DNA of 64,000 nt from RGIG1927 sp045546275. Its GTDB lineage: Bacteria; Bacillota; Clostridia; UMGS1883. The translations under genes and the position numbers were made by a program. Below are positions 1-8,780 of this stretch, piece by piece. The notes beneath the pieces were generated by a model that made no database searches, was not told the DNA's origin, and saw only the letters and a program-made list of their open reading frames with translations. How positions within the stretch are numbered: the first letter of the stretch is position 1; each line of letters begins with the position of its first letter. The DNA is taken from NCBI GenBank assembly GCA_045546275.1, contig JAZQCM010000001.1, positions 310,001-374,000 on the forward strand, in the 5' to 3' direction.

Positions 1-3000
1 CTTTATGACGGATACACTGCAAAGGAAAGCCTTAACCTTATATCATTTGAAACCGAAAACACAAGCATTTTATGGTCTTCTAACAATGAAGATGTTATTG
101 CACCTGATGGCACAGTTATACGCGGTGAATTTGATGAAGATGTGTTAGTTACTGCAAAAGTTTCAACTAATGGAGTTGAAAGCGAATACACATACAAGGT
201 TTTTGTCCCATCAAAGAATGAAGTTGATGCAAAAATAACTATTGATGCAAACAAAAAGGGCGTTGACATAAACCCTGATATGATAGGCTTATTCTTCGAG
301 GATATCAACTACGCCGCTGATGGCGGTTTGTATGCCGAGCTCATACAAAACCGTTCCTTTGAAAACGTGAATGCACAGTGGGATGCAGTTTTAAAGCCGA
401 TACCCGGCCATGCATGGACAATTAATGCAGCTGACTATCAGTTCATGACCGAAGGTGGTTTGAACGAAAACAACCCTACATATTTACGTATTAACAATCC
501 TTCCTCATTAGCTTCATTTTCAAACATATGCTACGAAGGATTCAGCGTAAAAAAAGGTGAAAAGCTTGATTTTTCTGCCTTTCTGCGAATCGAAGGTGAA
601 AAACCAGGCAAGCTGATGGTAACAGTTCTTGACAACGACCGCCTTATTGGCAGATGCTTTATTGAAGATATTACAAACGAGTGGACTAAACACGAGGAAG
701 TTATCACAGCAGTTGCCGACAGTAACAATGCAACGGTGAAAATCACCATTTTATCTGATTTCGAAGGAACGATTGACTTTGATATGGTTTCACTCTTCCC
801 TCAGAACACCTGGATGAACAGGAAAAACGGATTAAGAAAAGATTTGGTGCAGATGTTAAAAGACTTACATCCGGGATTTCTCAGATTCCCCGGTGGCTGT
901 ATTATTGAAGGGTACAACCTTTCAAATCGATACAGCTGGAAAGATACAGTTGGTCCTGTTGAAGAGAGAAAAGAAAACTGGAACCGCTGGCAGATGCACA
1001 CAGGCGGAGACGGAAGATATGCTTACTGCCAGAGCTACGGCTTAGGCTTTTATGAATATTTCCTTCTTTGTGAAGATATTGGTGCATTCCCTCTTCCGGT
1101 TGTGAATGTGGGTATTGGTTGCCAGTATCAGACGGGCGATGTTTCCTCGATGGATGATTTGTATTCAATATACATTCAGGATGCCCTTGATTTAATTGAA
1201 TTTGCAAACGGTGACACTGACACCAAATGGGGCTCTGTTCGTGCTGAAATGGGTCATAGCGAGCCTTTTAATCTTGAATATATCGGCATTGGCAACGAGC
1301 AATGGGAAACAGACAGAGTTAATTTCTTTGAGCGTTACGAAGCCTTTGAAGAAGAAATTCATAAGGTTTATCCCGACATTAAGCTTATCGCCACCTCGGG
1401 GCCTGATGCGAGTGGCGCAAGATATGACGATGCATGGAGCTTTTTAAAGGCTCATGCTATTAATGGAGAAGACAACTTTGCATTTGCAGTTGATGAGCAC
1501 TATTATCGCACACCCGAATGGTTTTATACAAACCTTGACCGTTACGACGGTTTTGACAGAAATGGCTATAAGGTATTCCCGGGTGAATACGCATCAAGAA
1601 ATAGCCAGAGTCTCAGCGAAAACAACATGAACTCCGCCCTTTCCATTGCAGCATTTATGACAAGCCTTGAAAAGAATGCCGACGTAGTAGCGCTTGCATC
1701 CTATGCCCCCCTTTTCGCCCGAGAAGGCTTTACTCAGTGGGCACCCGACCTGATTGGCTTTAATAATTCATCAGTTTACGGTTCACCTGATTACTACGTG
1801 CAAAGCATGTACTCAAACAATTTAGGCTCTTACACCATTGAAAACAAAACCGAAAACTATAAAAACAGCTTCACTCCTCACGGAAGAGTTGGCATAAGCA
1901 CATGGACAACCTCTGCTGAATTTTATGATATAAAAATCACCAACAATTTAACAGGAGAAGAAATTGAATTAGGTGAGCCTGTAATCACAGGTAACGGCAG
2001 CTGGTACAAATCTGAAAAAGGTTACACCCAGGAAGATGTAAATGCTCAGGCTCCTGCCCTTCTTTTCGGCACAGAAGACATGGAAAACTACACCTTTACA
2101 TTAAAGGCTAAAAAGCACTCAGGCACAGAAGGGTTCCTTATTCCCGTAATGTGGGAAAACGAGCAAAACTATTTCACATGTAACATTGGAGGCTGGGGCA
2201 ATACCTACAGTGCTATCCAGCGAACAGTTAATGGTACTACAAACGAATATTCAGTGCAAAATACTACTACATTTATTGAACAGGGGCGTGAATATGAAAT
2301 CAAAATAACCGTTGAGCCACACAAGCTCACCTGTTATCTTGATGGTGAAGTTGTAAACTTTGCATCTTTCAGACAAAATGTTTATTCCACATCCTCCTTG
2401 GATGAAGAAACAGGCGATATTATTGTAAAGGCTGTTAACACAACGGGCGACGTTATGGAAACTGAGTTTAATATTTCTGCCGACTTTATTAACCCAATTG
2501 CACATGTAACCGAGCTTTCAACAGACGACATATGGAAATTCAACTCAACTGCAATACCCGAAAATGTTTCACCGATAAGCTTTAAAGCGTCGGTTTCTGA
2601 TAGCTTCAACTACTTCCTCCCTGCAAATTCCTTTACTGTTTTCCGTATTCATACCAAGGATAAAAGTCAGGTAGTTGAAAGCGTAGAAAATGTGAATATA
2701 ACAGCTAATAAGCACGACATAATCACATTGCCCGACACGGTAGATTGCACCTTTATGGATAACAGCAAGGCTTCTCTTCCTGTTGTATGGGATTTTGTTC
2801 CCGAAGAATTTACCGAACACGCAAACACAAAACGCATTGAAGGAAAAGTTTTAGGTACAAACCTTTATACTTATGCCACTGTTAAAATACAGGAAACCGA
2901 CAAGGCAATCCTATACGAAAGCGATATTACCTATGATGAAAAAAACGCTTATTTTACTGTTGCGTTTTCGGAAGGAATAACCGAGGGGTTTGCGTTGAAG

Positions 3001-3177
3001 GCAATTGTGGCAGGATATAACGAGGAAAATATTTTAAGTCATGTTAAAACAAAACCATTAACTTTGGAAAATCCCGATGCGACAATTGCAATTGATAGTG
3101 TTTTCCCCAAAAACAGAGTAAAGCTTTTTATTATGAATAAATTTAACTACATTACAGACTATGTGTCGGTTAAATAA
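1..3177 (+). CDS. GH51 alpha-L-arabinofuranosidase, multidomain, 5'-truncated by window
   Basis: Likely hydrolyses terminal alpha-L-arabinofuranosyl residues from arabinoxylan, arabinan or similar plant polysaccharides. The frame is open from base 1, so the N-terminus lies outside. Order: the end of an Ig-like domain (to about base 225); a GH51 catalytic region beginning near IGLFFEDINYAADGG, with a GNE motif (acid/base Glu codon 1297-1299) and an FPGEYAS motif (nucleophile Glu codon 1585-1587); a concanavalin/DUF1080-like insert (about 2030-2360); the end of the GH51 beta-sandwich (to about 2660); a Big_4-like Ig domain (about 2690-2890); and a C-terminal tail. Many GH51 enzymes are cytoplasmic and about 500 residues; the extra Ig-like modules suggest an extracellular enzyme, though the signal peptide cannot be seen. 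It ends in a strong shared terminator. Family assignment is firm; the exact substrate is inferred. Confidence 0.9.
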   Translation, partial: LYDGYTAKESLNLISFETENTSILWSSNNEDVIAPDGTVIRGEFDEDVLVTAKVSTNGVESEYTYKVFVPSKNEVDAKITIDANKKGVDINPDMIGLFFEDINYAADGGLYAELIQNRSFENVNAQWDAVLKPIPGHAWTINAADYQFMTEGGLNENNPTYLRINNPSSLASFSNICYEGFSVKKGEKLDFSAFLRIEGEKPGKLMVTVLDNDRLIGRCFIEDITNEWTKHEEVITAVADSNNATVKITILSDFEGTIDFDMVSLFPQNTWMNRKNGLRKDLVQMLKDLHPGFLRFPGGCIIEGYNLSNRYSWKDTVGPVEERKENWNRWQMHTGGDGRYAYCQSYGLGFYEYFLLCEDIGAFPLPVVNVGIGCQYQTGDVSSMDDLYSIYIQDALDLIEFANGDTDTKWGSVRAEMGHSEPFNLEYIGIGNEQWETDRVNFFERYEAFEEEIHKVYPDIKLIATSGPDASGARYDDAWSFLKAHAINGEDNFAFAVDEHYYRTPEWFYTNLDRYDGFDRNGYKVFPGEYASRNSQSLSENNMNSALSIAAFMTSLEKNADVVALASYAPLFAREGFTQWAPDLIGFNNSSVYGSPDYYVQSMYSNNLGSYTIENKTENYKNSFTPHGRVGISTWTTSAEFYDIKITNNLTGEEIELGEPVITGNGSWYKSEKGYTQEDVNAQAPALLFGTEDMENYTFTLKAKKHSGTEGFLIPVMWENEQNYFTCNIGGWGNTYSAIQRTVNGTTNEYSVQNTTTFIEQGREYEIKITVEPHKLTCYLDGEVVNFASFRQNVYSTSSLDEETGDIIVKAVNTTGDVMETEFNISADFINPIAHVTELSTDDIWKFNSTAIPENVSPISFKASVSDSFNYFLPANSFTVFRIHTKDKSQVVESVENVNITANKHDIITLPDTVDCTFMDNSKASLPVVWDFVPEEFTEHANTKRIEGKVLGTNLYTYATVKIQETDKAILYESDITYDEKNAYFTVAFSEGITEGFALKAIVAGYNEENILSHVKTKPLTLENPDATIAIDSVFPKNRVKLFIMNKFNYITDYVSVK

Positions 3178-3211
3178 GAAAGAAGGACTTCAACAGAAGT
3201 CCTTCTTTCTT
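3176..3211. terminator. bidirectional intrinsic terminator
   Basis: A perfect 15-bp inverted repeat (3176-3190 / 3197-3211) with a 6-base loop lies exactly between the stop of the GH51 gene and the stop of the convergent lipoprotein gene. The arms are purine-rich on one side and pyrimidine-rich on the other, so each strand ends in a T-rich tract. Confidence 0.85.
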
Positions 3212-4175
3212 ATTTGAAAAGCTCGTATAAATACAATGAGTTTCCGCTTACAAGATCAAACATTTCAATTTGTTTACCATAGTAAGTGTTTCGATAAAAA
3301 AGCTTATCATCTAAAATATTAATATCATAAATATCGTTTTCAAGTTCTTTTAAAATAGTAATTTCCTTAGTCTCTATATCCACCTTTTTCAGATACTGTT
3401 TTTTATCTTCAATTGCGCTGTAATAGTAGCAAATATTGTCATACACCGTAAACTCTTCGCTGAATTCATCCGTTACGATAATTTCATGCTCCTTCGTATT
3501 CATATCAAATTTACAAAAATCGTAATAGTTCATATCCTTACGCTTTGTGTAATAAATATTTGCACCGTCACAAAGTATATTTGACGCCAGATGAGCATCT
3601 GAAATTTCAAACAGCTCAGTAATCTTCTTTGTTTCAAAATCGAGCATTTTTACAGCTTTAGTTTCAGGCACTGACACATAGTAAAGGTGTTTTTCGTCAG
3701 AATACACACCATAGCCCATATCGGGAATATCATACTTAAAAAGCCTTACACCATCTTCTCTAAGTTTAACAACCTCTTTATCGTCACAAACTATAAAACC
3801 ATCTTCCAATGGCGCAAAATAGCTTATACTGAACCCTGCATATATCCACTTACTGTTCCCCGTTAAAAGGTCAACACATTTGATTTTTCCGTCAAAAGTA
3901 TTTTCGCTGTCTTCGTCGTTTCCAAAAAAATAAACATTATTCCCTACAACATAGGGATTATAGCAATATTCATGAACAATCTGCTCTGACAAAGAAAAGT
4001 CCTTTGTTGCAACATATAAGCCGTTGGTAAGGTTAAGTACATAAAAGTCCTCGTACTTTCCAACAAGCACCTGGCTGTTTCTGTTAGGGTCGTAATTTTC
4101 ATTAATTACAAACTTTTCTGCGCCACAGCCTGCTAAAAGCAGAACACACAGAAAAACTAAAAAAGTTCTTTTCAA
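3210..4175 (-). CDS. lipoprotein, beta-propeller-like (DUF5050-like)
   Basis: Exported lipoprotein of unknown function. The N-terminus is a lipoprotein signal peptide with lipobox LAGC, so the mature protein should be anchored on the outer face of the membrane. The rest is a series of short repeats of the form 'xxYYx...I...D..T', for example around NIYYTKRKD and KLFYRN, typical of beta-propeller proteins such as the DUF5050 family that sense or bind wall components. I chose a TTG start at 4175: the sequence GAGGTG (4187-4182) sits six bases upstream and the resulting N-terminus MKRTF is a normal signal peptide. A GTG three codons earlier would overlap its own ribosome binding site. Function cannot be predicted. 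Confidence 0.75.
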   Translation of the reverse strand: MKRTFLVFLCVLLLAGCGAEKFVINENYDPNRNSQVLVGKYEDFYVLNLTNGLYVATKDFSLSEQIVHEYCYNPYVVGNNVYFFGNDEDSENTFDGKIKCVDLLTGNSKWIYAGFSISYFAPLEDGFIVCDDKEVVKLREDGVRLFKYDIPDMGYGVYSDEKHLYYVSVPETKAVKMLDFETKKITELFEISDAHLASNILCDGANIYYTKRKDMNYYDFCKFDMNTKEHEIIVTDEFSEEFTVYDNICYYYSAIEDKKQYLKKVDIETKEITILKELENDIYDINILDDKLFYRNTYYGKQIEMFDLVSGNSLYLYELFK

Positions 4176-4189
4176 AATAAACACCTCAC

Positions 4190-4217
4190 AAAAAGGCAGA
4201 ATTTCTTCTGCCTTTTT
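4190..4217. terminator. intrinsic terminator downstream of M24 peptidase
   Basis: Stem 4190-4201 / 4206-4217 (12 bp, loop TTTC), followed by T runs on both strands. It lies between the M24 peptidase stop and the lipoprotein start on the minus strand, so it separates the two transcripts, apart from possible readthrough. Confidence 0.8.
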
Positions 4218-4219
4218 TG

Positions 4220-5461
4220 TTAATTCATTATACTTTCAATTTCTTCAATGCTCCTGGGAACATCCTTCGAAAGGTTTTCACAGCCTGTTTCAGTAATAAG
4301 GCAGTTATCTTCCAATCTGAATCCAATACCCCATTCTTCGCAGTAAATACCAACATCAACACAGAATACCATTCCGGGAGCAATTTCCGGTTCTTTAAGC
4401 GAAACAACGTCATGAGTATCAAAACCAACATGGTGCGCACCACCGTGCCAGATTAATTTTCCGGGGTCTTCATCACGACCCAAAACTCCAACCTCACGAA
4501 GACGCTTTGCATTGTATTCCTTTGCAGTTTTATCAACGTCCGCCATTTTAAAACCGGGCTTTAAAATTGAGAACATGTAGTTGCTTGTTTCGTATGCACA
4601 TTCATAAAGTGCTTTCTGCTTATCGGAAAACTTGCCGTTACAGGGCCATCCACGTGACACGTCTGTTCCACAAAAATCCCAAACCGCACCAACGTCATTA
4701 AGAATCATGTCACCATCCTGAGCCTGACCCAAATAGTCATAATAATGGATGCAGAAATTGTTCTTGCCTGCAGAAATAATCGGAGGGAACATGGGACTAA
4801 GCACACCATGCTGCATAAGAGCGTAATCCCATTCAGCTTTGTACTGATACTCGTACATGCCGGGTTTTGAAGCTTTCATCATACGGATAATACCTTCGCG
4901 ATTGATTTCCTCGGCTTTACGCATTGCTTCAATTTCACAGGGTTTTTTAATTGTTCTTATAGTTGCAATTGTTTTATGAATATTCTTAAGATTTATGTAA
5001 GGATATTCCTTCTTTATAATTTCAGCAAGAACAAAAGCTTCACGGGGCTGTTCATTGTCAAAAAGCTTGTCAAAATCAAGGCATACTGTGTCAATCTTTC
5101 CGCTTGTTGCAAGATTTTTAATGTATGCACCAAACTCATTCACATATCTGTAGTTTTTTACTCCGGAAATTTCTTCCGCTTCGTGTGCCTTAATACGTGC
5201 ACCATTCCACCTTTCAGCGTGAGCATCCGGAGGAGGAATAAACATTGTCTCTTCAACACCTGACTCGGTTTTTACTGCTGTAAAAATAATGTTTTCCTTT
5301 GTAACACCTGTCATGTACACAAAGCTACGGTCCGCAAAAAAAGGATATGGTTCATCTGCAGTTTTTCTTGGAGCGTGACCTGAATACAAAACAACTAAAT
5401 TACCTGTACCAAGTGTGTCATAAAGCGATTGTCTGTTGCCCATATAAAACGTTCTGTCCAT
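4220..5461 (-). CDS. M24 family Xaa-Pro aminopeptidase-like protein
   Basis: Likely a cytoplasmic metallo-aminopeptidase that removes the N-terminal residue from peptides with proline in position 2. Length (413 residues) fits the aminopeptidase P family: an N-terminal creatinase-like domain (about 1-165, including the RSFVYMTG region) and a C-terminal pita-bread fold. Candidate metal ligands are visible as Asp in LNDVGA and CGTDVSRG, His in WHGGAHHVGFD and Glu in GFRLEDN, although VFCVDVG carries Asp where many family members have Glu. A ribosome binding site AAGGAG lies upstream of the ATG. It follows the secreted CotH gene on the same strand after 22 bp, so the two may be co-transcribed. 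Family is sure; whether it is a prolidase or an aminopeptidase P is not. Confidence 0.88.
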   Translation of the reverse strand: MDRTFYMGNRQSLYDTLGTGNLVVLYSGHAPRKTADEPYPFFADRSFVYMTGVTKENIIFTAVKTESGVEETMFIPPPDAHAERWNGARIKAHEAEEISGVKNYRYVNEFGAYIKNLATSGKIDTVCLDFDKLFDNEQPREAFVLAEIIKKEYPYINLKNIHKTIATIRTIKKPCEIEAMRKAEEINREGIIRMMKASKPGMYEYQYKAEWDYALMQHGVLSPMFPPIISAGKNNFCIHYYDYLGQAQDGDMILNDVGAVWDFCGTDVSRGWPCNGKFSDKQKALYECAYETSNYMFSILKPGFKMADVDKTAKEYNAKRLREVGVLGRDEDPGKLIWHGGAHHVGFDTHDVVSLKEPEIAPGMVFCVDVGIYCEEWGIGFRLEDNCLITETGCENLSKDVPRSIEEIESIMN

Positions 5462-5483
5462 TGTTTTGTCTCTCCTTAGTTGA

Positions 5484-7724
5484 TTACTTTATAATTACTT
5501 TTAATTCTTTTACAATACCACCTAAAGTCACCTTAAGAGTCGCTTCGCCGGAAGCTCTTGCAGTAATAACAGCATTTTCACCTATTTCCACAATATCGCT
5601 GTTTGTTTCCACGGTATAACCGAATACTCTTTCTGTGTTTCCATCTTCCAAAACTGCTAAAACCTCAACAGGCAACTTTTCGCCAACTGTCATCTTTTCA
5701 AATCTGCCTTCACGCATAATTATCATGTCTGAGACAGCTTTTTCGCCCTCTGTTCCTTCTGCTATTTCAAAGGAAACCTTGTATTCATCCTTTTCAGGTG
5801 TGATTGTAACCGCATCGGAGTTGAAGGTTTCGCCGTTTACTGTAATTGATTTAACCACAAAGCCTTCCTTGCATTCAGCAGAAATTGTGAGAGGAATATT
5901 CTTATACTGAGTTGTTGTAAAGCTGTTTGCCTTATCACCATAGAAGCTTTCACGGATAACACTACCCGAAACGTCCACGCTTGCCTTAGTTGCATCAATT
6001 TCAAAATCGAATGTAGCCATGCCGCCTATTTCACTCTTGTAGTTCTTTTTGTAGAAATCAGAAACCATCTTTTCAAAATAGGGATTTCTGTTCTGTGCGA
6101 AACCTACAAACTTACTTCTCACCCTATCTCTCCACGCATCAATTCGCTGAGTGCTTGTTCCGCTCATGTTGTTCCAGCGCATAAGGTCATAGCCCTTAAC
6201 AGCTTCACGGTCTTTAATCAAATCTTCAGAAATTGCAGTAATATTTTCAACTGACACCGCTGTGTCAAGATATGCCGCACTTCTCTGTGCGAATTCATTT
6301 CTGAATTCTTCATTTTTAAACAAGCCATTAAAAACCTTTGCAACAAATTCAGGATGTCTTGCTTCAGTCTCAGGCAGGGTGCTCTTTAAAACATAGTCAA
6401 GAGTGTTGTTGTTCACACCATCAAAGGCAAGGTCAAAGTCATGAACCATAAATCTCCACTTGCCATCAGCGGCATAAACGTCACCGTTACTTCTTTCCAT
6501 GCTTGTACGCCAGAATTTGAAGTTGTTACCGGGCCAGTCAATATTATCACAGTACATGTATACGAAAAGGTAATCTATAAGATTATCAATATCAACATAG
6601 CCTTGAAGCTCGTTATAATTCTTTTGATCCTCTGCATTGAGCATTAAATACTGCACATAGTTAAACTGGTCGCGATAGTATTCTTCATCCTCCTCAGGAC
6701 CTTCCTCGTAAAGCATACGCTCTATACCCTGAAAACCATTGTCTGAAACTGTATATGTATAATTCTCAGTTGTCCAGTCACGGTCAAGGAAAATAACATC
6801 GTCCTTACCTATATCTTCGTAGTGATAATCAAGATAACGATTATCATACTGTTCACGTGCTTCGTAAATACCCCAGAATTCACCATTGATAAAAAGCGCT
6901 GCAGGTGTTGATGCCGCAGTGTCAGGGCGCATAAAGTCAGTAATTCTCTGCGCCATAGGGTCACGCAGGTCAGTTTCTGCCCAGTCAGAAATACGGAAGG
7001 TTATCTTACCATGCTTTTCGACCTTGCTTGTGTCGTAAAAGTTCTTGTCAGCAATCTCTACCATGTCATATTCAAGGTTCTTTCTACCCTCAGTGTCACC
7101 CTTTGTGAAATAAAGTCTTATACTCTTTTTAGGGTTACTTCTTGAGCCATGACCCGAAACCTTCAACTCAAGGCTTCTTTCAAAGCCTTCACCATTATTG
7201 TCAAAATACTCAACATAACCTAAAATGTTATGCTCGTATTCATAATTTGTGTAAATACCTTCGTTTTGGTCCCAAAAATCATAGGGATTACCGCTGATTG
7301 CAACAATCGGAACGTTGCTTCCAAGCTCCTTAACCTTGTCAGATACAAAGTAGGTGTTTGTAACAATCGGTGATTTGTTGCCTAAAACATCTATTGCAAC
7401 AGCACGGATAACTACACCTTTTTCCCATCTTTCCTGGCTCACTTTGTTCTGTACTGTTCTTGGTGAATTAAGCTTTGCCTCAATCAGCACAGGCTCCTTA
7501 TAAACATTTGATTTTTCATCAGGCTCGCTACCATCGGTTGTGTAGTAAACAGTGCTGTCACCCGCCTTGATTGTAAGATAAAACTCTTCAGTGTAAATTC
7601 CGCCTTCATGAGAAAAAACAGGCGCAGCAACATCTTCTGCTAAAACTACACTTGCAAAGCTTGTCAAGACAAGACAAATTGAAAGTATGAATGCTACAAA
7701 TTTTTCAGAAATTCTCTTTTTCAT
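5484..7724 (-). CDS. secreted CotH-domain protein with chitobiase-like and Ig-like modules
   Basis: Secreted 746-residue protein. It has a classic signal peptide (residues 1-30, MKKRISEK...ASVVLAED), then a chitobiase/beta-hexosaminidase C-terminal-like module (about 33-125, with VYYTTDGSEP), then a CotH domain (about 140-520, with SGHGSRSNPKKSIRLYF near the start and MVHDFDLAFDG later). The tail (about 560-745) holds beta-rich Ig-like segments. CotH domains are atypical protein kinases in the Bacillus spore coat; many clostridial secreted CotH proteins instead accompany polysaccharide-degrading enzymes or cellulosomes, which fits the adjacent GH51. Whether this one phosphorylates anything is unknown. 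It has its own sigma-A promoter. Confidence 0.88.
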   Translation of the reverse strand: MKKRISEKFVAFILSICLVLTSFASVVLAEDVAAPVFSHEGGIYTEEFYLTIKAGDSTVYYTTDGSEPDEKSNVYKEPVLIEAKLNSPRTVQNKVSQERWEKGVVIRAVAIDVLGNKSPIVTNTYFVSDKVKELGSNVPIVAISGNPYDFWDQNEGIYTNYEYEHNILGYVEYFDNNGEGFERSLELKVSGHGSRSNPKKSIRLYFTKGDTEGRKNLEYDMVEIADKNFYDTSKVEKHGKITFRISDWAETDLRDPMAQRITDFMRPDTAASTPAALFINGEFWGIYEAREQYDNRYLDYHYEDIGKDDVIFLDRDWTTENYTYTVSDNGFQGIERMLYEEGPEEDEEYYRDQFNYVQYLMLNAEDQKNYNELQGYVDIDNLIDYLFVYMYCDNIDWPGNNFKFWRTSMERSNGDVYAADGKWRFMVHDFDLAFDGVNNNTLDYVLKSTLPETEARHPEFVAKVFNGLFKNEEFRNEFAQRSAAYLDTAVSVENITAISEDLIKDREAVKGYDLMRWNNMSGTSTQRIDAWRDRVRSKFVGFAQNRNPYFEKMVSDFYKKNYKSEIGGMATFDFEIDATKASVDVSGSVIRESFYGDKANSFTTTQYKNIPLTISAECKEGFVVKSITVNGETFNSDAVTITPEKDEYKVSFEIAEGTEGEKAVSDMIIMREGRFEKMTVGEKLPVEVLAVLEDGNTERVFGYTVETNSDIVEIGENAVITARASGEATLKVTLGGIVKELKVIIK

Positions 7725-7754
7725 TATAATCCCTCATTTTATATTGATATTTTA

Positions 7755-7783
7755 ATTATATTATAATCTTCCCTTAATTTCAA
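7755..7783 (-). promoter_or_regulatory. sigma-A promoter of the CotH gene
   Basis: On the minus strand a -35 TTGAAA (7778-7783) and a -10 TATAAT (7755-7760) are separated by exactly 17 bp, about 30 bp upstream of the CotH ATG. Confidence 0.8.
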
Positions 7784-7804
7784 TAGTTTTTGAAATAATA
7801 TATG

Positions 7805-8302
7805 CTATTTCTTTAAATCAAATCTGAAAATAGCAACACCTATCGAAACCATCATCAAAATGTTTCCGACCGCTGAACCATACGCGCAATTTGCAAAATT
7901 ATAAACAAACCAAAATGGAGCAGAAGCAAGCGATAAAAGCCTAATGCTTTTCTCTTTTGTCAACCATAAAGCCGTTATTTCCAATATTATTCCCAGTATT
8001 GCAAACAGGCTGAAAACATTTTCATACAGCGTAAAACCTATTCCTAACAAAAACAGGTTTACAACTATCACCACTACTTTAAAGTGTTTTGTTATAAATT
8101 CTTTTTCTTTATACTTTGCAAAGAAGGACAGAACAAATCCCGAAAAGTCCAAAGCAGCGCCTTCAAAAGCACCGAGAACAAGGTATTGAAGTATGTAAAG
8201 TAGTCTGGATGTTAAATTAACAGCAATAATCTTTTTTCTGGTTTTCATTTGAAAACTCAAAAGAAATGTCACAACCGCCAATGCCCCTAAAACATGTGCC
8301 AT
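7805..8302 (-). CDS. YgjV-family inner membrane protein
   Basis: Small polytopic membrane protein of 165 residues resembling the Imp-YgjV family, whose function is not known. Hydrophobic helices fill most of the sequence (LGALAVVTFLLSF, LLYILQYLVLG, VVVIVVNLFLLGIG, LFAILGIILEITALWL, GNILMMVSIGVAIF). I chose the ATG at 8302, because GGAGG lies seven bases upstream of it; an ATG seven codons earlier has no ribosome binding site. It lies downstream of the tRNA-Leu gene and its terminator on the same strand, so it is probably transcribed separately. Confidence 0.8.
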   Translation of the reverse strand: MAHVLGALAVVTFLLSFQMKTRKKIIAVNLTSRLLYILQYLVLGAFEGAALDFSGFVLSFFAKYKEKEFITKHFKVVVIVVNLFLLGIGFTLYENVFSLFAILGIILEITALWLTKEKSIRLLSLASAPFWFVYNFANCAYGSAVGNILMMVSIGVAIFRFDLKK

Positions 8303-8389
8303 TACTAAGCCTCCATTCTCCATTTAATGCTCAACTATTATATCATTTTTGTTTCAAAAAAACAAATATTTTAGTTTTGTTACATAAAA

Positions 8390-8416
8390 AATGAACTCCT
8401 GCTTGTGGAGTTCATT
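8390..8416 (-). terminator. terminator of the tRNA-Leu transcript
   Basis: Minus-strand stem of 10 bp (8407-8416 / 8390-8399, 7-base loop) followed by a T run. It begins a few bases after the tRNA CCA end. Confidence 0.85.
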
Positions 8417-8420
8417 CTTT

Positions 8421-8507
8421 TGGTGCAGGTAACAGGACTTGAACCTGCATGAAATTGCTCTCATACGGACCTGAACCGTACGCGTCTGCCAATTCCGCCA
8501 TACCTGC
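8421..8507 (-). tRNA. tRNA-Leu (anticodon CAG), CCA encoded
   Basis: An 87-base class II tRNA. The 5' end GCAGGTA pairs with TACCTGC before the discriminator A and the encoded CCA. The anticodon stem TACGG/CCGTA encloses the loop TTCAGGT, giving anticodon CAG, which reads CUG. A long variable arm follows, and the T-arm carries TTCAAGT. It sits alone, with a promoter about 240 bp upstream and a terminator directly downstream. Its first 19 bases plus 10 bases of leader are duplicated 198 bp upstream (see repeat entry). Confidence 0.97.
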
Positions 8508-8715
8508 ATATATTCAATTTTAAACACTTTACGCTTTTTTAAATACACAATACCCTTGGCAGCCGCTACGCGTCGTCCCGTTTGTGGTTCCCGATTTTAT
8601 CGTTTCGCATTCGCTCACATAAAATCGACCACGGCACACCCCTGTGCCCTCCCTCAATCTTCCACCGGAAGCGGTCGGGCTCGGTTCCAATTCCGCCATA
8701 CCTGCATACATTCAA
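8489..8715 (-). repeat. tRNA-Leu 5'-end direct repeat flanking a GC-rich insertion
   Basis: A 29-bp sequence made of the tRNA-Leu leader and first 19 tRNA bases occurs twice in the same orientation, at 8489-8517 (in the real tRNA) and 8687-8715, with one mismatch. The second copy stops in the D-loop directly after the GG pair and is followed by unrelated, GC-richer DNA of about 170 bp. That DNA folds well: a hairpin CTTCC/GGAAG, a hairpin GGCACA/TGTGCC, and a longer one built from CGATTTTAT/ATAAAATCG with outer GTGGT/ACCAC. No recombinase or transposase is present. It looks like a small non-autonomous element inserted in the tRNA 5' region; a collapsed tandem tRNA duplication is the alternative. 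Confidence 0.65.
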
Positions 8716-8762
8716 CCAGCCGTGTTATTTTAATGACTTGATTATTATAACACAGCCGGTTG
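8713..8762. repeat. 16-bp inverted repeat overlapping the tRNA-Leu promoter
   Basis: The arms 8713-8728 and 8747-8762 are complementary over 16 bp, with two G-T wobbles and an 18-base spacer. The upstream arm lies in the promoter spacer and the other arm at the start of the transcript. There is no T tract after it on the minus strand, so it is not a typical terminator for the upstream MATE gene. Confidence 0.7.
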
Positions 8763-8772
8763 ATATTTGCAA
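8744..8772 (-). promoter_or_regulatory. promoter driving the tRNA-Leu unit
   Basis: Minus-strand -35 TTGCAA (8767-8772), 17-bp spacer, -10 TATAAT (8744-8749). A transcript from here would carry the partial tRNA copy and the insertion before the mature tRNA-Leu. Confidence 0.65.
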
Positions 8773-8780
8773 CAGTTTTT

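Noticed and set aside
8354..8711. Minus-strand reading frames over and next to the tRNA-Leu (such as 8354-8548 and 8529-8711)
   Set aside because: They run through the tRNA or the structured insertion, have no ribosome binding site and look like chance frames; the GC-rich composition explains the length.
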